Source of the DNA: Mycolicibacterium helvum
Lineage (GTDB): Bacteria; Actinomycetota; Actinomycetes; Mycobacteriales; Mycobacteriaceae
NCBI RefSeq assembly: GCF_010731895.1
Contig: NZ_AP022596.1
Span: forward strand, 5,332,001 to 5,396,000
Direction: 5' to 3'
Length of the DNA stretch: 64,000 bases
Within the stretch, counting starts at the first letter, position 1. The number at the start of each line of letters is the position of its first letter. The position numbers were made by a program, and so were the translations under genes. The notes beneath the pieces were generated by a model. That model searched no databases. It was not told where the DNA came from and saw only the letters and a program-made list of their open reading frames with translations. Below are positions 34,980-42,908 of this stretch, piece by piece.

Positions 34980-35022
34980 AGGTGCGAGTCCTTGCACCTA
35001 ATGCAACCCGCATTGGGTTTTT
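34980..35022 (+). terminator. Two overlapping hairpins ending in a T-run
   Basis: AGGTGC/GCACCT forms one stem (34980-34999). CCTAATGC/GCATTGGG forms a second (34997-35017) and is followed by TTTTTG. The stems share CCT, so the two structures compete. The second is a good intrinsic terminator on the plus strand. No plus-strand gene precedes it, so it may end an unrecognised small RNA or be left from a lost gene. Confidence 0.5.
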
Positions 35023-35044
35023 GCCGATAAGCCACATTATGTCA

Positions 35045-35079
35045 AGTTAAGTACTGCATATTCCATCAGATGAATCACG
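35045..35079. repeat. Att-like block, copy near the integrase
   Basis: AGTTAAG, TACTGCATATT and GATGAATCACG follow one another here. TACTGCATATT recurs at 49934, AGTTAAG with ACTGCATAT at 54265, and GATGAATCACG at 46130. The block lies about 390 bp from the start of the broken integrase. It may be an old recombination core or the boundary of an inserted element. Confidence 0.4.
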
Positions 35080-35214
35080 CAGCATTTGTGTGACTCTCAC
35101 CTGCCGTGCCGGTGCGGATCATCGAAAAGACCTGGACACCAGGAATTCACGGTTGCGGCGGAAGACCCCGAAGAATCCCGTAAGCCCGACGAAGATGCCA
35201 GTTAGCCCACCCAA

Positions 35215-35933
35215 TATTTGGCTGGCTATACCGGGGCAAACGTGGTGCGGCGCGGTCGCGACCCCACCAGCGAAGCGTTGTGGACGCTGGCAGATGTGCA
35301 AAATCTGCTCGATATCTGGATCGCCACGGTCTGGCAGAACCGCCCGCACAAGGGGCTACGGCATCCGGCGATGCCCCGCAGGGATCTCACCCCCAACGAG
35401 GCCTTCGCCGCGCTGTCCGCGGTCGCTCCACAAGCCAATCTCGCCCTGACCGCCGAGGACTACATCGAACTTTTGCCGGTCGCCTACCGGTCGATCCAGC
35501 CCTATGGCATCAATTTCGCTGACCTGCACTACGACGCACCCGAACTCTACGAGTACCGCAACACCGCCAGTGGGCTGCCCGGGCCGGCTGCCGGCCGCTG
35601 GGAAATCCGTTACGACCCCCACCGCATCAACACGATCTTCGTTCGCGACCATCGTCGTGGCCGATGGATCCACGCTGATTGGACACTGGCCAAACACGCT
35701 CTAGCACCGTTCTCACTCGAGATCCTGCACGCCGCGAAACAGGCTGTCGCCCAACGCGGCGCACCTAACACGGCCGCAGAATACCTGGCTGAAATCACCC
35801 GAATCCAAACCGGACTACGCCGAACCGCACGCGAACAACGCCTCCACAACCGCACCACTCAAACACCCTCGGCCCTCCCCACGGCGGGCGCGCCGACCGT
35901 TGCCCCGCGGTGGCCGCGTCGACGAGGACTGAC
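35215..35933 (+). pseudogene. Mu/TnsB-type DDE transposase, C-terminal remnant
   Basis: About 240 residues read like the end of actinobacterial Mu-type (TnsB-like) transposases: GYTGANVVRRGRDPTSEALW, IWIATVWQNRPHKGLRHP, AEDYIELLPVAYRSIQPYGIN, then RWEIRYDPHRINTIFVRDHRRGRW of the beta-barrel domain. The catalytic DDE core is absent; sequence breaks at about 35215 with stops just before. A frameshift near the end is likely, because another frame reads VDED-stop three bases before the next gene's ATG. Confidence 0.72.
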
Positions 35934-35935
35934 CG

Positions 35936-36091
35936 ATGGCCGTGCCCGACACCTTGGCTGCCTGGCGGACTTTCGTGGCCCACCACCCCGTTCAGCCATC
36001 CACCCTCACCCCACGCCCTGTTGCTACCCAACATTTTCCGCCGATACCACTCGAGCGTTGTGAGGATCCCGTGAAAGTACGGCAGGCGTAG
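35936..36091 (+). pseudogene. TnsC-like ATPase, N-terminal stub
   Basis: A 51-residue frame from ATG 35936 (MAVPDTLAAWRTFVAHHPVQ) follows the transposase remnant as the AAA+ partner gene does in intact elements. It runs about 43 residues before the sequence changes and hits TAG at 36089. No Walker motif remains. The call rests on gene order and a plausible N-terminus. Confidence 0.4.
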
Positions 36092-36108
36092 GTTTCACTG
36101 CCTCGAGT

Positions 36109-36702
36109 TTGGGAACCCACAACCAGGTGGACCGGGACGCGATTGTTGACGCAGCACTGGAACTCTTCGTCAGCCGGGGGTATCAGGCGACAACGTTCGG
36201 CGACATCGCATTGGCAAGTGGTGTCGAATCCGATCTGCTGGCCGCAGCGTTTCCGGACCACGTGTGCTTCATCTTCGCTGTCGCGGATGCCATGTTCGCC
36301 GCCGTCTTCGAAGAACTGGCCAAGGCCCCACAGGCGGAAGACCTCGTGGAAGTCCTGCGGGCCGCTCACCTCAGCGTGGTTGGTCGGATCGTCGCAGGTG
36401 AGGGACCTGTACCGCTAATGCGAATGTACCTCATGGGAAGGGTCCTCGCGACCAATACCGCTGTGGCGCAGGCTGTCTCGGTTCATCGCAAACGAGTGCT
36501 CACGTGCGGCATGGCTGATCAACGCGGCGTCGGCCACGACGATCCCCAGATAGTGAGGGCTGTGATGGTGTGGTCGGCGATCATGGCATGCACCCATGCG
36601 GCAGGAATCCACGACGGAGTGGCACCCGACCACTTCGCGACGGACCTCACGGAACGGCGGCTGGACCGGAATTGCAACCTAGTCCGTCGAGGCTGGCCAT
36701 GA
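36109..36702 (+). CDS. TetR family regulator, possibly 5'-altered
   Basis: A 197-residue frame with a TetR-type HTH (DAIVDAALELFVSRGYQATTFGDIALASGVESDLLAAAFPDH) and helical C-terminus. The only in-frame starts are TTG 36109 and GTG 36127, neither with a strong RBS, and the transposon stub ends only about 20 bp before. The insertion may have replaced the original promoter and start. The recognition helix ends AAAFPDH rather than the usual YxHFxxK. Confidence 0.65.
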   Translation: MGTHNQVDRDAIVDAALELFVSRGYQATTFGDIALASGVESDLLAAAFPDHVCFIFAVADAMFAAVFEELAKAPQAEDLVEVLRAAHLSVVGRIVAGEGPVPLMRMYLMGRVLATNTAVAQAVSVHRKRVLTCGMADQRGVGHDDPQIVRAVMVWSAIMACTHAAGIHDGVAPDHFATDLTERRLDRNCNLVRRGWP

Positions 36703-37014
36703 CGGACTCGCTAGTGCGAGCATCCAGCTCAAGGGCTAGGCGGTACCCGGCGACACGAGGGATCCGTGCCACTGACTTCGTTGGGATCCCGGAAACCCCC
36801 ACCGCGAGTGGCGAACACGGTCAACACCGGCACGCTCGTTGGCAAGGCCTCGAGCGGCAAGACGAGCGAGGGGACGCCCGAGAAGATCAGCAGGGCTTTG
36901 CCGATTAAAGCCGCGGTTGAACAGTAGCGGCGCAGCCCGGCAGCGTAATCGCAAATCCCCACGCCCTGCTGCGGACCATATCTTGACCTCTGCGACAACT
37001 CGGCGACCCACAGC

Positions 37015-37122
37015 ACTCGCCAGACCGGAAATGACAACTTCACTGAGACGAACGGGACCACGATTGTCTCAGTCAACTTGGCATCTTCGCAGCTGGCGGA
37101 TGACAACAAGACTGAGACCGGA
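37015..37122 (+). repeat. 108-bp mobile-element-like repeat, copy A
   Basis: Homologous to the copies at 37603 and 45817 from about CGGAAATGACAAC (37026) to GAGACCGGA (37122). It holds three half-sites of type ATGnCAAnTTnACTGAGAC in the order direct, inverted, direct. The outer left 10 bases differ from the other copies. A further inverted half-site follows at 37135-37160. Confidence 0.75.
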
Positions 37123-37160
37123 CATCGCCTGTTGTGTCCTGTCTCAATGAAGTTGTCATC
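37099..37160. repeat. Imperfect inverted repeat with 26-bp arms
   Basis: The arm at 37099-37124 (GATGACAAC...GAGACCGGACA) is complementary at 21 of 26 positions to 37135-37160, with a 10-bp centre. It joins the third half-site of copy A to an additional inverted one. This looks like a recombinase- or transposase-recognised end. Confidence 0.65.
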
Positions 37161-37189
37161 TTTCGCAGTGAATTTGTCCTTTAACGGAG

Positions 37190-37378
37190 TCACTGCGCGT
37201 GGTGGTGAAGATGCGGAACTTGGCGGGCGCCGGCCTGGCCGTCTCGGGACATGCAGTGATGGCATCCATCGATGACCCAAAGACCAAGGGGCGCAATGCA
37301 CGGACAGCTGTCGCAATCGATGTGCAGGCGGCCGCACATGGAGCACGCCACTGAAAGCTCGTCGAAAAGCTCGGCCAT
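37190..37378 (-). CDS. Small cysteine-rich protein, function unknown
   Basis: A 62-residue protein starting at ATG 37378 with a very good RBS (GGGAGG, six bases upstream). It has CSMCG, CDSCPC and CHHC, seven cysteines in 40 residues with several histidines, suggesting a zinc or metal site. It lies between repeat copies A and B, so it may be cargo of the element or its remnant. No family is recognised. Confidence 0.5.
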   Translation of the reverse strand: MAELFDELSVACSMCGRLHIDCDSCPCIAPLGLWVIDGCHHCMSRDGQAGARQVPHLHHHAQ

Positions 37379-37774
37379 GTCGCGGCCTCCCTTAGCATCT
37401 GTTCATTTCGTGATGCGGTGTCTCTGCCGACTCTGGTGACCATACGTCTGGGTGAGGGCCCGCGGCATGAGTAGTGCAGTACTCGATTACCACACTGCGG
37501 GGTCCGGATGCCGTCGCACGGTTTGCGGTCCGCCCCGGTGACGGTAGTTGGCTCGGTACCAAGTTGTCGTGGAATGTGGCTGGCACGTTTTCGCGATCGA
37601 TCGGTCGCCATTACGGAAATGACAACTCCACTGAGACAAACGAGGCCACGGTCTTCTCAGTGAACTTGGCATTTCTGCAGTTGACGGGTGACAACAAGAC
37701 TGAGACCGGATATTCCTCCTCTCTTCAGTGGGTGCCCATAACCGTCGCTGTAGGCAGTTGTCAGTGGTTCGTCT
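37379..37774. other. Noncoding stretch with second 108-bp repeat copy
   Basis: No supported gene lies here. It contains the RBS of the small cysteine-rich gene (37385-37390, minus strand) and repeat copy B (37603-37710). The P450 gene ends immediately to the right at 37775. Confidence 0.5.
37603..37710 (+). repeat. 108-bp mobile-element-like repeat, copy B
   Basis: Starts GGTCGCCATTACGGAA and ends CTGAGACCGGA, exactly as copy C at 45817, with equal length. Half-sites are at about 37619-37637 (direct), 37652-37673 (inverted) and 37688-37706 (direct). It is in the same orientation as copies A and C. Confidence 0.8.
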
Positions 37775-39070
37775 TCATTCCAAGATCACTGTGGTGCCGC
37801 GACCAGGCACATGTGTGATCGAACGGCGATGTACCGGCTCGGGCTCGCGTCGGTCGGGACGTAGCTGGTTACTTGCGAACAATGCAGCCAGCACGATTCG
37901 CATCTCAAACTCCGCGAAGGTCGCCCCGAGGCAGCGGCGCACACCTCCGCCGAACGGAATCCACGTGTAGGTGCCCGCGTGATGGCCGAGGAATCGCTCA
38001 GGTCGAAATTGTTCAGGGTCGGGGTAGATTTCAGGTCGCCGATGCATGAGGTAGATCGACGGCACGACGGCCACCCCGGCGGGCAACGGCACCCCGCCGA
38101 TCACCATCGGCTCTTTGAGCCGTCTGCCTACCAGCGAGACCACTGGTCGCAGTCGAAGTGACTCCTTTACGACGGCGGCAATGTACTCATGGGCATCGGC
38201 GCGTGCTGCCTCGACAAGTCGCGACTGGATGTCAGGGTGTCGGATGATCCGTTCGACCGCCCAGGCCAGCCCCGATGCCGTCGTTTCGTGACCGGCCAAC
38301 AGCAGCGTGATGAGTTCATCGCGCACCTCGCGGTCACTCATCGGATCACCATCGGCGTGCTTCGCCTTTAGCAGCATCGAGAGCACGTCGGTGCGCTCAT
38401 CAAGGTCGTCTACCTGCCGCCGCGCGGCGATCTCTTCATAGAGAAGTCGATCTACTTCTCTGAGAACTCTGTGGGTGAGCGCGGTCCTCATCTGTTCAGG
38501 GCCGACCACCAACATCATCATTTGACCGAAGACGTTCATGGAGAGGGCAAGCATGCGTCGCAGCGCGGCCCGCAGCCGATCTACGCGTTCCCCGTGCTGG
38601 AGTCCAAACACGACGCGCAGGATGACTTCCAGTGTCAACTTCTGCATCTGAGGGAGCAGTCTCACCGGTTCACCACGCGGCCACCGAGCGATCTCCGCCT
38701 CGGCAATGTCCCTGATTGTGTTCGCGTAGCTTTGCAAGTGGCTGCCGCGAAACGCGGGCATCAGCAGGCGGCGCTGCTCCCTGTGGGCGTCACCATCGAG
38801 CAGCATTACCGAGTTCGGCCCGACCACCGGCAACAGCACGCGGTTGGCTTCACCCGCGTGCAACAGTTCGGGAGATGCGGTGAATACCTCCCTGACCACC
38901 TCGGGATGGGAAACCATCACGATGGCTCCCAAGCCCACGAGCTTCATGGTGAACATGTCGCCGTGTTGGGCAGCGCAACGTGTCATGAAGTCCCACGGTC
39001 GCGCTATCCACGCCGCAGTCTGAACAGCGATGGGAAGTCGCGGGCCGGCTGGCAGCGTTTCGACAGTCAT
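37775..39070 (-). CDS. Cytochrome P450 (second; CYP137/138-like)
   Basis: A 431-residue P450. Motifs are LLAGHETTASGLAWA (I-helix), KESLRLRP (K-helix ExxR), PERFLG and the heme loop FGGGVRRCLGATFAEFE. The long form with a PAGPRLP start resembles mycobacterial CYP135/137/138-type enzymes, whose substrates are unknown. It lies inside the region bracketed by repeat copies B and C, on the opposite strand to the CBASS genes, with no redox partner nearby. It may be chromosomal sequence caught between insertions or true cargo. Confidence 0.88.
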   Translation of the reverse strand: MTVETLPAGPRLPIAVQTAAWIARPWDFMTRCAAQHGDMFTMKLVGLGAIVMVSHPEVVREVFTASPELLHAGEANRVLLPVVGPNSVMLLDGDAHREQRRLLMPAFRGSHLQSYANTIRDIAEAEIARWPRGEPVRLLPQMQKLTLEVILRVVFGLQHGERVDRLRAALRRMLALSMNVFGQMMMLVVGPEQMRTALTHRVLREVDRLLYEEIAARRQVDDLDERTDVLSMLLKAKHADGDPMSDREVRDELITLLLAGHETTASGLAWAVERIIRHPDIQSRLVEAARADAHEYIAAVVKESLRLRPVVSLVGRRLKEPMVIGGVPLPAGVAVVPSIYLMHRRPEIYPDPEQFRPERFLGHHAGTYTWIPFGGGVRRCLGATFAEFEMRIVLAALFASNQLRPDRREPEPVHRRSITHVPGRGTTVILE

Positions 39071-39596
39071 CAGTCCCCCACAAAGCCGCTCGGCAACATC
39101 AATTCGCCTCAGGACTCTAGGTGTTGGGCCTGCCAGTCATACCCGCAATGCTGAAGAAAAGTAAGCCGTCAATGTTTGGGAGCCGGCAAAGATGTGTGTC
39201 GACCTCAGGAGCGAGTAACGAGCAGCGCGCTAATTGATGGCAACAATCCAGGCAAGACATATCCCCTGTCCCCACAGCCGCGGAGCCGAAACTGACGGCC
39301 CCGGGCTCACATTCGCGCCACAGCGTCCCGCGTGTGGCCGGCCTACCAGGTGGAGAGCCGTCAGCGACACGGACAATAGCGATAGAAATTATCTATGCGG
39401 TCAATTTTGCCGGCGCGGTTTTGAACGAAAAGGCCCACACGGTCCAACGAACGCCGGGTGGAGTGATCGTTCGATTCGAACCACCCATAACCACCGGCCC
39501 GGGATAAGTCAGGTTATCGAGTGGTCGACTACGCGTGCGCCGCTATGTCGGCGCTGTCTAAGCTCCCGCCGCGGAAGGGGAAATCGGCGGGCATCG
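39071..39596. other. Divergent intergenic region, no gene supported
   Basis: The frame of the sigma-like gene stays open back to 39234, but that stretch has no family character and is rich in Arg, His and Pro, so it is treated as noncoding. It should contain the promoters of the P450 (leftward) and of the sigma/HTH/peptidase/CBASS block (rightward). AT-rich patches occur near 39380-39400. Confidence 0.45.
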
Positions 39597-40553
39597 GTGA
39601 GGAGCGGCGTCATCTCGGCATTTGACGAACTGCAATACGCCGGGCATCTCGGTCAAGAATGCCTTGCTCTCGTCCAAAAGCTTCTGCGGGAGGAACTGCG
39701 AAAATTCCTCGCACTGGCGAACTTGGAGTTCGAGGATGTCGTGCAAGACTTCCTCGTTGACCGCATCAAGCCACTCACGGCATCGTTGCTCAGCCAGGCG
39801 ACAGGTGACGACTCTCTTGCGAAACTGTTGCGAATGTCGATCAGGAATTGGCTGATTGACCGCGCACGGGAGACAGGTGTGGGGCATATTCGTCGCACCG
39901 TCGAGAAAGTGCTCAGCGCGGCAACAGATTTCGAACGTGTACCAGATGACGAGGTCGGTGCTGGACGATGGCGAATGGCGGGCACCGAGGCTCAACCATG
40001 GGTGGGCCGCGTCGGTGACCTTACCGCTGCGGCCTGGAGCGTGCGCGACGTTCGAATACCGAAGTGGTCCAGCACTACGCGACGTGCACCTCTCGCCGAC
40101 CGCGAATCGCTAGTTGCGATCATTCGTTCGGTATTGACGAGTGCTGAGGGCAGCGTGGAGATCGCGCACTTAGTAGCTGTATTCGCCAATCGGTTCGCGG
40201 CCGCGCTGGACCCACGTTTCGCTTCGATCGATGACGACGATAATCCGATTGACGTTGAGAGCGTGACGCCCGACCCCGAAGAGAGCCTCCTCGCCGAGGA
40301 GCTCGCGTTGGACGTCGCCACCGCCGCAGCCGAAATCGCCAGCCGGCTTACGGACACCGAACGCGAGATCGTACCGATTCTCCACGACAGCAGGGCGATT
40401 CGGCTGAAACTCGGCAAGGGCCGTACACAGTGCGCTGCCTTCGGAGCCAGACTGAAGGCTAAGATTCGCGAACTTGCGGGTACCACTGACGATGCCGAGG
40501 AGATTGTCCGGGAGGTGGTGGCGCTATGCGGAGGCGTATCCAATGCCGGATGA
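39597..40553 (+). CDS. RNA polymerase sigma factor-like protein
   Basis: A 318-residue protein from GTG 39597. The N-terminal part reads like sigma region 2: FEDVVQDFLVDRIKPL (45-60) and KLLRMSIRNWLIDRARE (76-92), as in sigma-70 proteins where this helix melts the -10 box. A middle segment (about 105-235) is unusual and acidic. Region 4-like sequence follows at 250-295 (LTDTEREIVPILHD...RLKLGKGRTQCAAFGARLKAKI). It overlaps the next gene by 11 bases and is first of a co-directional run ending in CBASS. It could direct RNA polymerase to that operon. Similarity is weak, so an atypical HTH regulator is the alternative. Confidence 0.55.
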   Translation: MRSGVISAFDELQYAGHLGQECLALVQKLLREELRKFLALANLEFEDVVQDFLVDRIKPLTASLLSQATGDDSLAKLLRMSIRNWLIDRARETGVGHIRRTVEKVLSAATDFERVPDDEVGAGRWRMAGTEAQPWVGRVGDLTAAAWSVRDVRIPKWSSTTRRAPLADRESLVAIIRSVLTSAEGSVEIAHLVAVFANRFAAALDPRFASIDDDDNPIDVESVTPDPEESLLAEELALDVATAAAEIASRLTDTEREIVPILHDSRAIRLKLGKGRTQCAAFGARLKAKIRELAGTTDDAEEIVREVVALCGGVSNAG

Positions 40554-41580
40554 TCCGAGAGATGAGTCGTCAGACTCCACCACAGGGGAACACTCAGGCC
40601 CTTCGCGTGCGGAATGGAGGAGACAGTTGAGCAAGCGTGCGCGCGATTACCTCGAACTGGCGCGACGCGCGGCAGCCCCACAACTGTCTCCTACGAGACG
40701 CCGCGCCCGATTCGGTGACACCCGCGATCATCCGATAGAGGCGGGGCAGATCTGGCGAGCGTCGTGGGATGAAGTCAGCATGCTGGTGGTGGTTCGCGAC
40801 ATTGACCACACAGAACTGAAGGTCATCCCGCTGACCATAGACCCGCCGGCCGAGGATTCGGATTGTGTTGTGCTAGAGGCGAAATTGACGGCCTTCGATA
40901 CCGAAGTCTCACTCTGGGCGGGGCTAGCCTCCACTCTGCCGTTGCGAGTGCTCGACGAAATCATCGATCAGCTGCCAAATGAGACCTCCGAATGGTTGTT
41001 CACTGCCGATCTGGCGAAGCCACCTCGCGGTGTGCGCCGTGGCCGGGCTCCTACAAACCCGTTCGAGCCTTCGATTGAAATCAGGGCCATGATTGATGAC
41101 GACCTCACCACACTGCGATCGAGCCCGGCACTGCCCGTTGCGACCGATGAAGACAGCCGACCCGTCCCGTCATTGGCTTCATTGCTCGGCAAAAACGTCG
41201 ATCTGGCGGCACTCGTCGCTGCGCTCTCGCCGCTCGGCTTAGACCAGCCGGCGGTCATGAGTCTTCTTCGCGGCAAGCGACCGGTTTCCCCGGAGATCGC
41301 TGATGCTGTCGCGACTGTCACCTGCATCGAGCCGGCGCAAGTCGCTGCAGCCGTCCAGCCGCTGCCTGCCCGGTTTGTCGAAGAAGTCGACCATCCGCGC
41401 TGGCGCCAAGTCTGGCGCGAACGCGCCGAACGCACTGGCAGCCGCGAAGAGGAAGCGCGCTTGGCAGCCAGCTACGAGATGTTCGCTCGCGCTGCACGCC
41501 AGACCGGCGCCCCGGAACCCGACTGGCATGCACGCTTGGCGCAGTTCCGAGTGGTCGAAGGACCTTTAGGGGCTTCGTGA
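40543..41580 (+). CDS. HTH-containing protein partnered with ImmA/IrrE peptidase
   Basis: A 345-residue protein, ATG 40543 with GGAGG eight bases upstream. Around 65-100 (IEAGQIWRASWDEVSMLVVVRDI) it resembles a small SH3-like/PemK barrel. Around 215-272 (LAALVAALSPLGLDQPAVMSLLRGKRPVSPEIADAVATV) it has the rhythm of an XRE-type HTH. The C-terminal 60 residues are charged helices. ImmA/IrrE peptidases usually cleave an XRE repressor encoded beside them, and this gene overlaps the peptidase gene by four bases. A role as the cleaved repressor is inferred. Confidence 0.5.
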   Translation: MPDDPRDESSDSTTGEHSGPSRAEWRRQLSKRARDYLELARRAAAPQLSPTRRRARFGDTRDHPIEAGQIWRASWDEVSMLVVVRDIDHTELKVIPLTIDPPAEDSDCVVLEAKLTAFDTEVSLWAGLASTLPLRVLDEIIDQLPNETSEWLFTADLAKPPRGVRRGRAPTNPFEPSIEIRAMIDDDLTTLRSSPALPVATDEDSRPVPSLASLLGKNVDLAALVAALSPLGLDQPAVMSLLRGKRPVSPEIADAVATVTCIEPAQVAAAVQPLPARFVEEVDHPRWRQVWRERAERTGSREEEARLAASYEMFARAARQTGAPEPDWHARLAQFRVVEGPLGAS

Positions 41581-42614
41581 TGCTCGGCAGGTACATCGAA
41601 GAAGCGCAGGCACAGGCGAAGTGCATAGAAGCTGCCGCCGAGAGCCTCCATCCCGGTGCAATCGCGAGGTTGCGTGTAGACCCGCTTGGCGAATTGAGGA
41701 ATTGGGAGGATCTCGCGGTCATCGAGATCGACGAGTCTTTGGACAGCTCGGCGTGTTCGGTCGCCGGCAGCTACCAGCCAAACCCACCGACACTCGTCGT
41801 GACCAAATCCCTGTCTCCCGCCCGTCGTGGGTTTACCGCGCTCCATGAACTCGGTCATCACCTGCAGCAAACCGATATCGGCCTGGGTAACGCGGTTTTC
41901 GGATACAGCGATCCGGATCAGTTCGAGGAGGAGGCCTGCGACGCCTTCGCGGCTGGAGTCCTGCTGCCCGATGAGGAGCTACGGGCCCGAATAGGTCCGC
42001 GTGGTCCGACCGCACAGGATGTGGTCGACGTGTACCACGTCCACTCATCTGCCTCGAGAGAGGCGTGCTGCGTGTGGGCCGCCCGGCACCTGCAGGGCGC
42101 GGGGGTCGTGGTGTTACTCGACAGCGCAGGCGTGGTTCGTTTCGCAGCACCGAAGAGTTTCATACCGCCGGCGAAGGACTCCGACCAGTCACGCACTCCG
42201 CTGATCGAAGCAGCACTGCGAAACCGCGATAGCGGAGCCAGCCGTGACGAGACATTCGTGATCTACCGGAACGGAACGACCAGCGACACCATGTATGGGC
42301 AGGCACGCTGGTTCGACGCCAACTACCTCGTCGCCGTCCTCGCCCGCGACAACGTCGCATGGAAGTCTCTCGCCCTGCCGCGTCCTCACAGCGGCAACCC
42401 TGGCAGTCCTCGATGGTGGACGTGCGAAACCTGCGACGATTCGTTCTCCGTCGCTGAACGCTGCAGCAGGTGTGGCGAACCGCAGTGCACCAACGGCCAT
42501 TGCGGATGCCACGCCAAACGCGCCGCGAAAGACAAAACTTGCCCCCGCTGTTCCTTTGTCCTTCATCCGTCGCGATTCGACGAAGGCAGCGAAGTGTGTC
42601 GAGACTGCGTCTGA
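41577..42614 (+). CDS. ImmA/IrrE family metallopeptidase with C-terminal zinc ribbons
   Basis: A 345-residue protein. The zinc peptidase motif is HELGHH (His90, Glu91, His94), with the third ligand probably Glu119 in EEEACDAFAAGVLLP, the standard ImmA signature. The C-terminal 65 residues are cysteine-rich: CETC, CSRC, CTNGHCGC, CPRC and CRDC, i.e. two or more zinc knuckles that could sense nucleic acid or stress. The family cleaves repressors, and CapP of CBASS belongs to it. It overlaps the HTH gene and lies 95 bp before the CBASS unit. Confidence 0.83.
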   Translation: MMLGRYIEEAQAQAKCIEAAAESLHPGAIARLRVDPLGELRNWEDLAVIEIDESLDSSACSVAGSYQPNPPTLVVTKSLSPARRGFTALHELGHHLQQTDIGLGNAVFGYSDPDQFEEEACDAFAAGVLLPDEELRARIGPRGPTAQDVVDVYHVHSSASREACCVWAARHLQGAGVVVLLDSAGVVRFAAPKSFIPPAKDSDQSRTPLIEAALRNRDSGASRDETFVIYRNGTTSDTMYGQARWFDANYLVAVLARDNVAWKSLALPRPHSGNPGSPRWWTCETCDDSFSVAERCSRCGEPQCTNGHCGCHAKRAAKDKTCPRCSFVLHPSRFDEGSEVCRDCV

Positions 42615-42709
42615 TCAGGCCAAAGACGACGAGCCGGACGATTCCGGCGGTGTGACGTCAGACCTCAGTGAGAGGGTCACAGGGCCCTCCGGTCTATCGA
42701 GGAGACGTC

Positions 42710-42907
42710 ATGCCCTATCGCAGCGCGATCAGCGGCCGCTACATCAGTAAGGCGGCCGCGGCCCGCCACCCGAACACCTCGGTGCGCGAATCACCCGGCT
42801 CGAACAGCGGATCTGGGACCCACTACCGCAGTGCGGGCACCGGTCAGTACGTTCCCGCGTCCGAAGCGGCCAAGCATCCGAAGACCACGCTCCGTGAGAA
42901 GGGCTGA
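42710..42907 (+). CDS. Small protein with two internal 25-residue repeats
   Basis: A 65-residue protein from ATG 42710 with GGAG upstream. It consists of two copies of YRSA(x)2G(x)Y(V/I)...AA(x)HP(x)T(x)2RE joined by a Ser/Gly linker. Small proteins of this type occur in actinobacterial phages and islands; their function is unknown. It is one base before the Cap5 start, so it is translated within the CBASS operon and may be a fourth component. Confidence 0.7.
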   Translation: MPYRSAISGRYISKAAAARHPNTSVRESPGSNSGSGTHYRSAGTGQYVPASEAAKHPKTTLREKG

Positions 42908-42908
42908 C

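Larger units (their letters stand above)
34653..35214. other. Noncoding junction with hairpins and att-like sequence
   Basis: No supported gene lies between the integrase start and the transposase remnant. The stretch holds an inverted repeat AATGAA-ATCG-TTCATT (34861-34876), overlapping hairpins at 34980-35017 with a T-run, and an AT-rich att-like block at 35045-35079. Confidence 0.5.
36703..37189. other. Gene-poor stretch with first 108-bp repeat copy
   Basis: Frames here are short and show no family. The useful content is repeat copy A (37015-37122) and the inverted half-site after it (37135-37160). The rest looks like decayed sequence. Confidence 0.5.

Noticed and set aside
34978..35020. 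tRNA 3' half (T-arm-like AGGTGC...GCACCT)
   Set aside because: The loop is eight bases and lacks TTCRA, and no acceptor or anticodon stems are present.
36729..37346. 205-residue minus-strand frame after the TetR gene
   Set aside because: No motif, no RBS, and it runs through repeat copy A.
39234..39596. Longer start for the sigma-like protein
   Set aside because: The extra 121 residues have no family resemblance; GTG 39597 gives a protein that begins just before the sigma-like domain.
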